Below, piece after piece: positions 30,792 to 39,105 of a DNA stretch of 64,000 nt (positions within the stretch are counted from its first letter, which is position 1; every line of letters begins with the position of its first letter). Source of the stretch: Microbacterium hibisci (lineage in GTDB: Bacteria > Actinomycetota > Actinomycetes > Actinomycetales > Microbacteriaceae); assembly GCF_015278255.1 (NCBI RefSeq), contig NZ_JADIJC010000006.1, positions 62,001-126,000 of the forward strand, read 5' to 3'. A program made the position numbers and the translations under genes. The notes under the pieces are model-generated. The model ran no database searches, was not told the DNA's origin, and saw only the letters and a program-made list of their open reading frames with translations.

Positions 30792-31879
30792 TGCGCGGCG
30801 GTGAAGAGCACCACGACAGGTCGCTGATCACGCCGGGGGCCGCTTTCGACGAGGTCTCGGCACGGGCGCTGAAGGACGCCGCCGCGCTCGAGGGGTTCGG
30901 CATCGACATCCCGTCCACCATCGACTGGTGCGTGCGAGTCGGTCGCGGTGCGCCGCTGGCAGGTGCCGGCGACACCGCGGCGCTGTGGGATCTGCTGGCC
31001 GCGACCGCGTGCCGCGACGTCGCGGCAGCCCGCGTGCTCGAGCCTCACCTCGATGCGCTGGGCATCCTCCGGCAGGCGGGCACCGACCTCGGGGCGGGCA
31101 GCGATCCCTGGCGGGCGGCCGACATCGGCGCCGACGCGGACTCGTCGTGGGGCGTCTTCGCTGCAGAGGGTCCGGGCGTACGCGTCGACGCGCACGAGAC
31201 CCCGGCCGGCTGGACGCTGAGCGGCACGAAGCCGTGGTGCTCGCTCGCCACCCACCTGTCTCACGCCCTCGTGACGGCGTTCGTGGGTGACCAGCGGCGG
31301 CTGTTCGCCGTCGCACTGCGCGGACCGGGTGTGCGCCCACACGACGGGCCCTGGGTGGCGCGCGGCCTGCCCGACATCGTCAGCGCTCCCGTCGACTTCG
31401 ATGGCGCCCCAGCGGTCCCCATCGGCGACATCGGCTGGTATCTCACCCGCCCGGGCTTCGCATGGGGGGCGATGTCGGTCGCCGCGTGCTGGTGGGGCGG
31501 CGCCCGCGGGATCCGCGAAGCCCTGCGCGGCGCGGCCTCGTCGGAGCGCGCCGATCAGGTCGCGCTGGTGCATCTCGGACGGACGGATGCTGCGCTCTGG
31601 GCTGCGCGTGCGGCGCTGCGCGAGGCAGCCGAGCTCGTGGACGACGGGGCTCGCATAGATCAGAAGCTGCTGGCCGAGCGCGTGCGCGGCGCGGTGGTGC
31701 ATGCGGCCGGCACGGCGCTCGCCGAGGCCGACGCGGCGCTCGGCCCCGGCCCGCTCGTGTCGGACCCGGCCTACGCGCGCCGGGTCGCCGACCTGCACCT
31801 GTACCTCCGGCAGCATCACGGCCTGCGCGACGCCGCCCGACTCGGGCGGCTCGTCGTCGAGAGCGGGGCGGACTGCTGA
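30791..31879 (+). CDS. Acyl-CoA dehydrogenase-like flavoprotein
   Basis: A 362-aa protein with the acyl-CoA dehydrogenase layout: helical N-terminus, a beta domain near residues 115-215 (WGVFAAEGPGVRVDAHETPAGWTLSGTKPWCS, the loop that packs on FAD) and a helical C-terminus. The Trp-Thr-Leu-Ser-Gly-Thr-Lys-Pro-Trp stretch matches the conserved GxKxxxS region. I cannot place the catalytic Glu. It opens a three-gene operon with the deacetylase/methyltransferase and GT2 genes, so it may act on a carrier- or CoA-linked substrate of that pathway, or on a non-CoA amine or sugar. Confidence 0.75.
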   Translation: MRGGEEHHDRSLITPGAAFDEVSARALKDAAALEGFGIDIPSTIDWCVRVGRGAPLAGAGDTAALWDLLAATACRDVAAARVLEPHLDALGILRQAGTDLGAGSDPWRAADIGADADSSWGVFAAEGPGVRVDAHETPAGWTLSGTKPWCSLATHLSHALVTAFVGDQRRLFAVALRGPGVRPHDGPWVARGLPDIVSAPVDFDGAPAVPIGDIGWYLTRPGFAWGAMSVAACWWGGARGIREALRGAASSERADQVALVHLGRTDAALWAARAALREAAELVDDGARIDQKLLAERVRGAVVHAAGTALAEADAALGPGPLVSDPAYARRVADLHLYLRQHHGLRDAARLGRLVVESGADC

Positions 31880-33258
31880 TGGCCGGGTTCAGCCACCTCG
31901 ACGCCGGAACGCCCGAGACGCTCTGGCGCGATGAACTCGCACGGCGCGAGCTCGACCCCCTCGACCCGCAGTTCGACCTTCTCGTCGTGGTGGCGGCCCA
32001 CCCCGACGACGAGACCCTCGGCGCCGCCGGGCTGATGCGCCGGGCGTCGGAGACGGGTGCGCGCGTCGTCGTGATCATCGCGACCGACGGCGAGGCATCC
32101 CACCCCCGCTCGGTGACCCACGATCGGGCGACGCTCGCGCGACGGCGGCGGGACGAGGTGCGCGACGCCGTCGAAGTGCTCGCGCCCGACGCCGAGCTCC
32201 GATTCCTCGGCCTTCCTGACGGCGGTCTCGACCGCAACCGCGGCGAGCTGCGCGAGCGCCTTGGCGCGACCTTCGACCAGCACCGCTGGGTCGAGTCGTC
32301 CCGGGTGCTGGTCGCCGTTCCGTGGTCGGGCGATCGGCACCGCGATCACCGCGTCGCCGCGGAGGTGGCGAGCACGATCGCCGGTCAACGCCGGCTCGCT
32401 CTGCTGGAGTACCCGGTGTGGGGGTGGCACTGGGGCACGCCCGACGACCTGCCCTGGGAGCGGATGGTCGCGCTCGAGCTCACCGCCGAGGAGCGTCGCG
32501 CGAAGCGCGACGCCGTCGCCCGCCACCTCACCCAGATCGCCCCCCTCTCCGACCGGCCGGGCGACGAGGCGCTGCTGCATGCGGGCATGCAGGAGCACTT
32601 CGACCGCGAGGTCGAGGTCTTCGTCGCTCCTGCGCCGGACGACGACCCGGAGCAGACTCTCGACGCACGGTGGTTCGACGAGTTCTACCGTCGCAACGGC
32701 GACGACCCGTGGGGCTTCGAGACGCGCTGGTACGAGGAGCGCAAGCGGGCGCTGCTGATGGCGGCGCTGCCGTCGCGTGAGCTGGGGAGCGTGTTCGAGA
32801 TCGGCTGCGCGACGGGACTGCTCACGGCGCAGCTCGCGGATCGGGCGCAGAACGTGATGGCGATGGATGCCGCGACCCCGGCGGCGACGGCGGCCCGCTC
32901 CCGTCTCGAGGGACGGCGCGACGTGGCTGTACGGCAGGGCAGCGTTCCGGGGGACTGGCCGGACGGGCGATTCGACACCATCGTCCTGTCGGAAGTCGGA
33001 TACTACCTGTCGCCGGACGATCTGCAGCGCACCTGCGCCCTGATCGAGGCCTCCCTCTCCGATGACGGATGCCTCGTCGCCTGCCACTGGCGGCACCCCG
33101 TGGCTGAGCACCCGCAGACGGGCGATGCGGTGCACGAGGCCCTCCGCGGCGTCGCCGCGTGGGAGACGATCAGCCTGCACACCGAGAAGGACTTCGTGCT
33201 CGAGGTCTTCGCCCGCCGCGGTGTGCAGTCGGTGGCGGAGCGAGAGGGGCTGGTGTGA
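31879..33258 (+). CDS. Bifunctional PIG-L deacetylase / NodS-like SAM methyltransferase
   Basis: A 459-aa fusion. Residues about 30-250 are a PIG-L/LmbE zinc deacetylase: AAHPDDETLGAAG (His41, Asp43, Asp44) and HRDH at 154-157 supply the metal site. Residues about 262-459 resemble NodS-type methyltransferases: FYRRNGDDPWGFETRWYEERKR, SAM motif FEIGCATGLL (306-315), IVLSEVGYYLSPDDL. PIG-L proteins remove acetyl from GlcNAc-type sugars and NodS methylates the freed amine of Nod-factor glucosamine, so the fusion suggests sequential N-deacetylation and N-methylation. The start ATG overlaps the previous stop by one base; the end overlaps the GT2 start by four. Confidence 0.87.
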   Translation: MAGFSHLDAGTPETLWRDELARRELDPLDPQFDLLVVVAAHPDDETLGAAGLMRRASETGARVVVIIATDGEASHPRSVTHDRATLARRRRDEVRDAVEVLAPDAELRFLGLPDGGLDRNRGELRERLGATFDQHRWVESSRVLVAVPWSGDRHRDHRVAAEVASTIAGQRRLALLEYPVWGWHWGTPDDLPWERMVALELTAEERRAKRDAVARHLTQIAPLSDRPGDEALLHAGMQEHFDREVEVFVAPAPDDDPEQTLDARWFDEFYRRNGDDPWGFETRWYEERKRALLMAALPSRELGSVFEIGCATGLLTAQLADRAQNVMAMDAATPAATAARSRLEGRRDVAVRQGSVPGDWPDGRFDTIVLSEVGYYLSPDDLQRTCALIEASLSDDGCLVACHWRHPVAEHPQTGDAVHEALRGVAAWETISLHTEKDFVLEVFARRGVQSVAEREGLV

Positions 33259-34028
33259 GCCCCGCGGAGGCTGAGGCCATCGTCGTCGTCGTGCCGGTCC
33301 GCGACGAGCAGCTCCTGCTCGAGAAGTGCCTGTCGGCGCTCGCGGCAGCGGTGACGGCCGCCTCGAACGCCGGCATCCGCACCGAGGTGCGCGTCGTGCT
33401 CGACAGGTGCACCGACGCGTCCGGGCAGATCGCCGCGGCCTTCCCCTTCCCCACACTCACCTCCGACGCGGGGCGGGTCGGCGTCGCGCGGGCGATCGGC
33501 GTCTCGGATGCGCTGCAGGCGCTGGCCGGGATCCCGATCGACCGCGTCTGGATCGCGAACACGGATGCCGATTCCCGCGTGCCGACCGGATGGCTCACGC
33601 ACTTCCGCACGATCTCGCGGATCGCGGACGTCTGCGTGGGCACCGTGCGCCCCGACTTCGACGACCTCTCCCCGGCGCAGAGAGCGCTCTGGCTGCGCAC
33701 CCACCCCTTCGGCGAGCCCAATGGGCACGTGCACGGCGCCAACCTCGGGGTGAGCGCTCGCGCGTATCTCGCCGCCGGCGGCTTCGCGGCGCTCGGTGAA
33801 CACGAAGACGTCGATCTCGTCGCCCGCTGCCGCAACCACGGCGCCGTGGTGGTGGCGAGCGACGTGGCCGAGGTGCTCACGTCCGGCCGCCGTACCGGAC
33901 GCACTCCCGGCGGCTATGCGCGCTACCTGCGTGAGCAGGCGGCGGATCTCGCGCTCCACGCCTCGCCCGGCGGGGTACTGACCGCGCTCGACGACAGCCG
34001 ACCGTGCGGTGCCCCCGCCGCGTCGTGA
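33255..34028 (+). CDS. Glycosyltransferase family 2
   Basis: A 257-aa GT-A fold protein. [21 protein letters not shown] opens the nucleotide-sugar domain, NTDADSRVP carries the DxD metal motif, and [12 protein letters not shown] the late ED motif. It has no membrane segment. GTG at 33255 overlaps the previous stop (GTGA). It probably builds the glycoconjugate that the deacetylase/methyltransferase modifies; this is inference from the tight operon. Confidence 0.82.
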   Translation: MSPAEAEAIVVVVPVRDEQLLLEKCLSALAAAVTAASNAGIRTEVRVVLDRCTDASGQIAAAFPFPTLTSDAGRVGVARAIGVSDALQALAGIPIDRVWIANTDADSRVPTGWLTHFRTISRIADVCVGTVRPDFDDLSPAQRALWLRTHPFGEPNGHVHGANLGVSARAYLAAGGFAALGEHEDVDLVARCRNHGAVVVASDVAEVLTSGRRTGRTPGGYARYLREQAADLALHASPGGVLTALDDSRPCGAPAAS

Positions 34029-34061
34029 CCGGGGGTGCCGGAAGCCAGGCGAGCGGCGTGC

Positions 34062-34067
34062 TATGGT
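34062..34067 (+). promoter_or_regulatory. Possible -10 element of the cold-shock transcript
   Basis: TATGGT stands about 35 bp past the GT2 stop, in an otherwise non-coding 180-bp stretch. If it is used, the mRNA would have a 5' leader of roughly 135 nt before the first ORF and more than 430 nt before cspA. No convincing -35 is visible. Confidence 0.3.
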
Positions 34068-34210
34068 GGTATGTCCCCTCTGGGAGCGCGCGTCCGTCTC
34101 TCTGCCTCATCGTGGAGACGCAGACCTGGACGCCTGACACATCAACCGCGGCTTCTGCACGCCGCCCGTCGCGAACGCTCTCATCGCTTCGCGCACCTCG
34201 AACGAAACAC

Positions 34211-34507
34211 ATGATCATGCATCTCCCCACGCCGGCACTCGCCTGGCGCCAGGCCGACGACGACGTCTACGTCGCGACGCGTGGCGACGAGTACGCCGGC
34301 TTCATCGACGTGACGCCGCAGGGCTTCCGCGCCCACGGCGCCCGCGGCGAGGACCTCGGCCGCCACGCGACGCCGGACCTCGCCCGCGCGGCGGTCGCGG
34401 CATCCGTCATCTCATCGACGCCCGCGTCGACCCTCCACCGTCCGCACCGCACACGCAGGCGCGGCACCCCTGGTCGCTCGAGCGGCCCGAAGAATAGGAA
34501 AGACACG
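34211..34507 (+). CDS. ORF upstream of and in frame with cspA, no own stop codon
   Basis: ATG at 34211 opens a frame whose first 65 or so residues look like a real protein ([30 protein letters not shown], then [17 protein letters not shown]). It then passes through a GCGGCATCCGTC word and an Arg/Pro-rich stretch directly into the ATG of cspA in the same frame, with no stop. Either a 166-aa fusion is made, or the small gene has lost its stop and cspA starts independently. I do not recognise the N-terminal family. Confidence 0.5.
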
Positions 34508-34711
34508 ATGGCCACTGGCACCGTGAAATGGTTCAACTCTGAGAAGGGCTACGGCTTCATCGCACCCGATGACGGCTCGGCCGATCTCTTCGCACACTTC
34601 AGTGCGATCACCGGCGAGGGCTTCAAGGAGCTCCGCGAAGACCAGAAGGTCGAATTCGACGCCGAGCGTGGCCCCAAGGGCATGCAGGCGGCGAACATCC
34701 GCCCGCTCTGA
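34508..34711 (+). CDS. cspA: Cold-shock protein CspA family
   Basis: A 67-aa cold-shock domain that binds single-stranded RNA/DNA. RNP1 appears as [10 protein letters not shown] and RNP2 as DLFAHFSAI, after the standard [11 protein letters not shown] opening. ATG at 34508 is preceded by AGGAAAG, so independent initiation is plausible despite the open frame upstream. A strong terminator follows. Confidence 0.95.
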   Translation: MATGTVKWFNSEKGYGFIAPDDGSADLFAHFSAITGEGFKELREDQKVEFDAERGPKGMQAANIRPL

Positions 34712-34722
34712 TCGCACGCACC

Positions 34723-34757
34723 AGCGCCCGCACCGGCTTCGGCCGGGGCGGGCGCTT
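34723..34757 (+). terminator. Rho-independent-type terminator after cspA
   Basis: AGCGCCCGC and GCGGGCGCT form the outer stem, CCGGC/GCCGG the inner part, around a TTCG-like loop, starting 11 bp after the cspA stop. A short T pair follows. Confidence 0.8.
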
Positions 34758-34968
34758 CTGCTTCCTGAGCATCGCCGGAGAGTCCCGACGTATGCCGTCC
34801 GCGGGATGCGCCGACACGTAGCCTGGGGGCAGCGATGGGCAACCGCCTCTGGCTTTTCGACGGCCGAACGGTCCCCACCGGAACTGGTGCATCATCTCCT
34901 CCACCGCCCTCGAGCCGCGGCTCGGTCCCGTCCGTCAGACGTACGCCGGCACCGCGGAGTTCCCGCCC

Positions 34969-36000
34969 ATGGCGCGCGCGTACACCGAGGTCTCGCAGGT
35001 CGTCCGCGAGAGCGGTCTGCTCCGGCGCACTCCCTGGTTCTACGGAATCGTGGGTGTCGTCCTCGCGCTGGGCTTCGGCGGCGCGATCACCGGCTTCGTG
35101 CTGCTCGGCCACAGCTGGTTCCAGCTGCTGATCGCCGGCGCGCTCGGCATCCTCTTCACGCAGGTCGCCTTCCTGGGGCATGAAGCCGCCCATCGGCAGA
35201 TCCTCGCCTCGGGACCGGGGAACGACCGCCTCGCCCGCATCCTCGCCAGCGGCATCGTGGGCATCAGCTACTCGTGGTGGACGTCCAAGCACACGCGCCA
35301 TCACGCCAACCCCAACCGGGTCGGCAAGGATCCCGACATCGAGGTCGACACCATCTCCTTCCTGGATGCCGACGCCGCCCAGGCCCGCGGCATCCGTCGC
35401 CTCATCACCCGGCGTCAAGGCTGGCTGTTCTTCCCGCTGCTCACGCTCGAAGGCCTGAACCTCCACTTCCTCGGCGTGCGGCATCTCGTCGGACGCGAGC
35501 CCGTCAAGGGGCGCTGGGCCGAGCTCGGGCTCATCGCCGCACGGTTCGCGGTGATCTGGGCGCCGGTCTTCGTCTTCCTCCCCCTGGGCATGGCCTTCGC
35601 GTTCCTCGGCGTGCAGCTGGCCGTCTTCGGCCTGTACATGGGGGCGTCGTTCGCGCCGAACCACAAGGGCATGCCCGTCATCGCGAAGGACGCGAAGCTC
35701 GACTTCTTCAGCAAGCAGGTGCGCACCTCCCGCAACATCAGCGGGGGCTGGTGGGCGACGTGGCTGATGGGCGGCCTCAACTACCAGGTCGAGCACCACC
35801 TCTTCCCCAACATGCCGCGACCGCACCTGGCACGCGCACGCGAGATCGTGATGGATCAGTGCCGCGCGCTCGGTGTTCCCTACACCGAGACGACGCTGTG
35901 GCGCTCGTACGGCATCGTCATCGACTACCTCAACCGCGTCGGCCTGGCCGCGCGCGACCCATTCGACTGCCCCGTCGTGGGGGCATACCGCCGGGCGTGA
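34969..36000 (+). CDS. Membrane fatty acid desaturase
   Basis: A 343-aa di-iron acyl-lipid desaturase. The three histidine boxes are intact: HEAAH (near residue 71), HTRHH (near 107) and QVEHHLFP (near 275, the Q variant typical of front-end-like enzymes). About four to six hydrophobic segments are visible. ATG at 34969 is the first standard start in this frame, yet about 25 codons upstream (34890-34968) read as plausible protein ending GTAEFPP, so the true start may be upstream with an unusual codon or the gene may carry a 5' change. The 34758-34890 stretch holds only the promoter area. Confidence 0.88.
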   Translation: MARAYTEVSQVVRESGLLRRTPWFYGIVGVVLALGFGGAITGFVLLGHSWFQLLIAGALGILFTQVAFLGHEAAHRQILASGPGNDRLARILASGIVGISYSWWTSKHTRHHANPNRVGKDPDIEVDTISFLDADAAQARGIRRLITRRQGWLFFPLLTLEGLNLHFLGVRHLVGREPVKGRWAELGLIAARFAVIWAPVFVFLPLGMAFAFLGVQLAVFGLYMGASFAPNHKGMPVIAKDAKLDFFSKQVRTSRNISGGWWATWLMGGLNYQVEHHLFPNMPRPHLARAREIVMDQCRALGVPYTETTLWRSYGIVIDYLNRVGLAARDPFDCPVVGAYRRA

Positions 36001-36063
36001 GCCGGTTGCCGCTCGCCGCGCCCGACGTGCTGATGCTGCGCCGGCTGTCGAGGAGCCCAGTGG

Positions 36064-36996
36064 TCAGGGGAGCTCCCGGCGACGCTTCCGCTCCTCCACG
36101 AGGGCATCCCGGAGCGCCCAGACATCGGCGACGGGTCCGATGTGCTCCAGCTTTTCGGGGTTCACGATGGTGCGGACGGTCTGGATCCGCCCGTCGAGGA
36201 CGTCGAGGCCGATGATCGCGGCGATCTTCCCGTCAGGTGTGCGGTAGATCGCCCCCGGCTGTCCGTTCACGTCGTGCAGCTCCGCCACCACTCCGGAGTC
36301 CAGCAGCAGCGGAGAGAAGCCGCTGATCATCCGGGCGACGTTGTCGGCCCCCAGGATCGGCCGAGCGAAGGCCGGTCCCTTGCCGCCGCCATCGGCTACG
36401 GCCTGCACGTCGGCGGCGAGGAGCTCCTTGAGCCCGTGGACGTCGCCGCTCCGGAACGCGTCGAAGAAGCGGGCCGCCAGTTCCTCGCGCTCGCGGCGAT
36501 CCGTGTCGAACCTCGGGCGCCCCGCCTCCATGTGCCGACGCGATCGCGCCGCGAGCTGTCGGCACGCCGCCTCCGAGCGGTTCACCGCGGCCGCGATCTC
36601 GTCGTAGTCGAATCCGAACACCTCGCGCAGCACGAACACCGCGCGCTCCAGCGGACTCAGGCGCTCCAGGAGCAGCAGGGCTGCCATCGACACGGAGTCG
36701 GCGAGCTCCGCCGCGCGCTCCGGATCCTCATAGGGGTCGGTCACGAGGGGCTCGGGGAACCACGGCCCGACGTACGACTCGCGTCGCACCCGGGCCGACC
36801 GGAGCACATCGATCGAGATCCGTGTGACCACCGCCGACAGGTACGACTTCACCGACGCCGGTTCGACGTCGGACGCCTCGTATCGCAGCCAGGTGTCCTG
36901 GACCGCATCCTCGGCCTCGCTCACGCTGCCGAGGATCCGGTAGGCGATGGCGAACAGCAGCGGCCGCAACTCCACGAAATCATCAGCGCGCGTCAT
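36064..36996 (-). CDS. ECF41-type sigma factor (SigJ-like)
   Basis: A 310-aa extracytoplasmic-function sigma factor. Sigma2 (about 10-70, RILGSVSEAEDAVQDTWLRY) and sigma4 (about 105-155, RLSPLERAVFVLREVFGFDYDEIA) precede a SnoaL-like C-terminal extension. The ECF41 hallmarks are all present: WFPEP at 79-83, DGGGK near 205 and NPEKL near 283. This group is known to be controlled by its own C-terminal domain rather than an anti-sigma, and usually sits beside a carboxymuconolactone decarboxylase or oxidoreductase. Here the upstream oxidoreductase is a remnant. ATG at 36996 with GGAGG upstream. Confidence 0.92.
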   Translation of the reverse strand: MTRADDFVELRPLLFAIAYRILGSVSEAEDAVQDTWLRYEASDVEPASVKSYLSAVVTRISIDVLRSARVRRESYVGPWFPEPLVTDPYEDPERAAELADSVSMAALLLLERLSPLERAVFVLREVFGFDYDEIAAAVNRSEAACRQLAARSRRHMEAGRPRFDTDRREREELAARFFDAFRSGDVHGLKELLAADVQAVADGGGKGPAFARPILGADNVARMISGFSPLLLDSGVVAELHDVNGQPGAIYRTPDGKIAAIIGLDVLDGRIQTVRTIVNPEKLEHIGPVADVWALRDALVEERKRRRELP

Positions 36997-37022
36997 CCGA
37001 GCCTCCGTCGGTGCTCACGAGC

Positions 37023-37370
37023 TCAGCCTGCCATCGCCGCCGCTGCGTCCGCTGTCGCGCGGTCGCTGTGCGACCACCGCACCAGCCCGGGCATGCGCCG
37101 CTCCGAGGCGATCGCCGGAAGCATCGCACCGAGCTGTACCCGCTTCATCATCACCGCCGTCCGGCCGGTGAGCGCACGGTCGCTCGCGACATCGTCCCGG
37201 TCCGTGAACTGCAGCACCGCCGCGCGGCTGCCCAGGCTCAAGCAACGTGCGACGAAGCCGAGATCGAAGGGCGCGTCGCCGCTGCCGCCCAGGATCTCGT
37301 CGCGAAGCAGGTCAGCAGCGTGCGCACCGGAAGGCAGGGCGTACTGGCACGACATGCTGTAGCGCTCGCC
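37023..37370 (-). pseudogene. Remnant of a FAD-dependent oxidoreductase (C-terminal quarter)
   Basis: The stretch MSCQYALPSGAHAADLL ... FDLGFVARCLSLGSRAAVLQFTDRDD ... ALTGRTAVMMK matches the C-terminal part of NADH-dehydrogenase-like FAD oxidoreductases (about 380-400 aa), in which MSCQ lies near residue 280. The upstream part is missing: the frame soon stops making sense and runs into a fragment of another gene on the opposite strand. It lies 26 bp upstream of the ECF41 gene on the same strand, the usual partner position. About 110 codons remain. Confidence 0.65.
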
Positions 37371-37379
37371 CCGCGGTCC

Positions 37380-37492
37380 CGCCGGGCGTCCGGCTGTTCG
37401 ACCAGCTGCCGCAGCTCCCGCTGCGGCTCGACCCGACGCGCGTTCTGACGTCGAAGCGGATCACGCACATCCGCTACGACGTGCTGCGGTGA
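37380..37492 (+). pseudogene. Remnant of a RibD-C/dihydrofolate-reductase-family gene (C-terminus only)
   Basis: The frame ending GVRLFDQLPQLPLRLDPTRVLTSKRITHIRYDVLR (stop at 37490-37492; positions only beyond this core) matches the last 35 residues of DHFR-family (RibD C-terminal) proteins such as the intact one at 48826-49437. Nothing upstream in frame resembles the remaining 150 residues. It abuts the oppositely oriented FAD oxidoreductase remnant at about 37370-37385. Confidence 0.6.
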
Positions 37493-37540
37493 CCACCCGT
37501 GCGCGGGAGCCTGCGGAAAGCGGCCCGATACGGTGGGGTC

Positions 37541-37933
37541 ATGCCGGATTCGCTCGCGATGTCCGCCGCCATCCTCGTCACGGCCGTGGTGCTCGTCGGC
37601 GCCGGGGCGTTGATGCTCTGGCTCGCGCGGCGCGGCGCCGACGGAACGCTGGCGCGGAATCAGCTCGTCGGCGTGCGCACGGCGCTGACGCTGTCGTCGG
37701 ATGCCGCCTGGCACGCCGGGCAGCGCGCTGCGGCGCCGAGGATCACGGTCGCGGGGTGGGGCGCGATCGGCGGCGGTGTCGCGCTGGTCGTGCTCGCGCT
37801 CGTCGCGCTGCCGTTCCAGGTCGCCATGACCGCGTACTGCCTCCTCGCCTTCGGCAGCGCCGCGTGGCTGCTGGCGTGGGTGGTGGCGGCGGCCGCACCC
37901 GCCCAGCGGGCGGCTCGGGCCGCGGTTGCGTGA
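37541..37933 (+). CDS. SdpI family membrane protein
   Basis: A 130-aa protein with three hydrophobic segments and the SdpI signature RNQLVGVRTALTLSSDAAWHAGQRAA. In Bacillus, SdpI gives immunity to the SdpC toxin; in actinobacteria these short forms are of unknown role. TACGGT (37529-37534) lies six bases before the ATG at 37541, indicating a leaderless transcript and deciding the start over the one 14 codons upstream. Confidence 0.82.
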   Translation: MPDSLAMSAAILVTAVVLVGAGALMLWLARRGADGTLARNQLVGVRTALTLSSDAAWHAGQRAAAPRITVAGWGAIGGGVALVVLALVALPFQVAMTAYCLLAFGSAAWLLAWVVAAAAPAQRAARAAVA

Positions 37934-37953
37934 GCGCGGCCGCGATGATCGGC

Positions 37954-38442
37954 TCAGACCGCCCTGACGAGGGGGAACCAGTGTCGATCCCGCAGGAGTG
38001 AATCCCCCCGGCCGACGTCGACCCACGTGCCGTCGACGACGGGTGGCTCGTCGGTCGACCAGACCCCGAAGTGGGCGCATGGTGCGGGCCACGGGTACGT
38101 CGCGGGCGGATCGGGAACGATGTTGCGCACCGCCCCGACGAAGACGGGCCGCACGCGAGAGCCCGTGACGGCCTCGCTCAGGGCCGCGATGGCGGCCGAC
38201 CCATCGGCGGGCCCCTCCGCCGTCGCACGGGTGGGGAGGTCGAGCTTCCCGCTGTCCGCGCGCGGGACGCAGAACACGTCATCGCCGAGACGGAGCAGCA
38301 GGCGCACGAGGCTCATCGGCTGCGGCGGCTCTCGGCGCTGAACGATCTCGACGCGACTCCCGCTCGGCAGCCACGCAGGGTGCGCCGATTCCGCGAGGAT
38401 CCGCTCGACATCGACCACCTGGTCGGCCGCGGGATCCGGCAT
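37954..38442 (-). CDS. Hypothetical protein, possibly Nudix-like
   Basis: A 162-aa soluble protein. The stretch MSLVRLLLRLGDDVFCVPRADSGKLDLPTRAT followed by helical SAAIAALSEAVTG and a Pro/Trp-rich end recalls Nudix-fold proteins, but no Nudix box (GX5EX7REUXEEXGU) can be seen, so catalysis is doubtful. ATG at 38442 lies 8 bp after the stop of the upstream membrane protein gene, so the two are probably one operon. Confidence 0.65.
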   Translation of the reverse strand: MPDPAADQVVDVERILAESAHPAWLPSGSRVEIVQRREPPQPMSLVRLLLRLGDDVFCVPRADSGKLDLPTRATAEGPADGSAAIAALSEAVTGSRVRPVFVGAVRNIVPDPPATYPWPAPCAHFGVWSTDEPPVVDGTWVDVGRGDSLLRDRHWFPLVRAV

Positions 38443-38450
38443 CGGCCGGC

Positions 38451-38720
38451 CTACCAGATGGTGCCGCCTCCGACCGAGATGCCGGCCCACGTCAGCGCGA
38501 TGAAGATGCCGGCGAAGACGACCGGCGCGATGCCCTTGCCGCTGCGGGCGAGGCCCTTCAGCAGGGCGATCACCGCGAGCACCGCGGCGACGATCGAGAG
38601 CCCACCGCCGAGGATGAGCCCGATGAACAGCGGGATCGGCATGAGGAGGAGGCCGGCCAGCGCGCACCAGAAGGCGGCCCAGGCGGTCGGGTTGGAGCGT
38701 CGTTCGACAGGAGCAGACAT
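38451..38720 (-). CDS. DUF4190-like small membrane protein
   Basis: An 89-aa protein with a short charged N-terminus (RRSNPTAWAAFWCALAGLL) and two to three hydrophobic segments, resembling DUF4190 proteins. No function is known. GATAAT (minus strand, 38727-38732) lies six bases before the ATG, suggesting a leaderless start of the two-gene operon. Confidence 0.7.
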   Translation of the reverse strand: MSAPVERRSNPTAWAAFWCALAGLLLMPIPLFIGLILGGGLSIVAAVLAVIALLKGLARSGKGIAPVVFAGIFIALTWAGISVGGGTIW

Positions 38721-38810
38721 GGGCCCATTATCCCGTGTCGGTGGCGCGCGCCCCTGAGACGCCGCGCAGAGGCCGGCGGGCGGCTCCTCGGGCCCGGGCG
38801 CTGACGGACG

Positions 38811-38993
38811 TCAGGCGCCGGTGCGGGCCTTGCGTCGCTCGATCAGACCACGGGTGATCCATGCCGCCGCGGCACCGAACACGACCACAACGGTCGCGAC
38901 CGACGACCAGACCGGCTGCAGGTTGGAGAGCACCAGGAGTCCCGCCAGGAGGAACAGCAGACCGCCCAGCAGGTACCCGTGCCACGTCGTCAT
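38811..38993 (-). CDS. Small membrane protein, 60 aa
   Basis: Two hydrophobic segments (about residues 5-25 and 30-48) and a basic end GLIERRKARTGA. TAGGGT (minus strand, 39000-39005) lies six bases before the ATG at 38993, so that start is preferred over the GTG at 38999. I do not recognise a family. Confidence 0.65.
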   Translation of the reverse strand: MTTWHGYLLGGLLFLLAGLLVLSNLQPVWSSVATVVVVFGAAAAWITRGLIERRKARTGA

Positions 38994-39105
38994 GCCCACA
39001 CCCTAACCCGACCCGTGCGTCGCCCGGATGCGTGTGGCATGGTTATCGCGGGGAAGGTCGCACCGGTGCAAGGTGCGCTGGTCTGCGGCCATCTGGGGAG
39101 AAAAA

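Noticed and set aside
37247-37492. Intact 81-aa gene
   Set aside because: The first 45 residues are Arg-rich antisense of the oxidoreductase remnant; only the last 35 match a known family, so it is a remnant.
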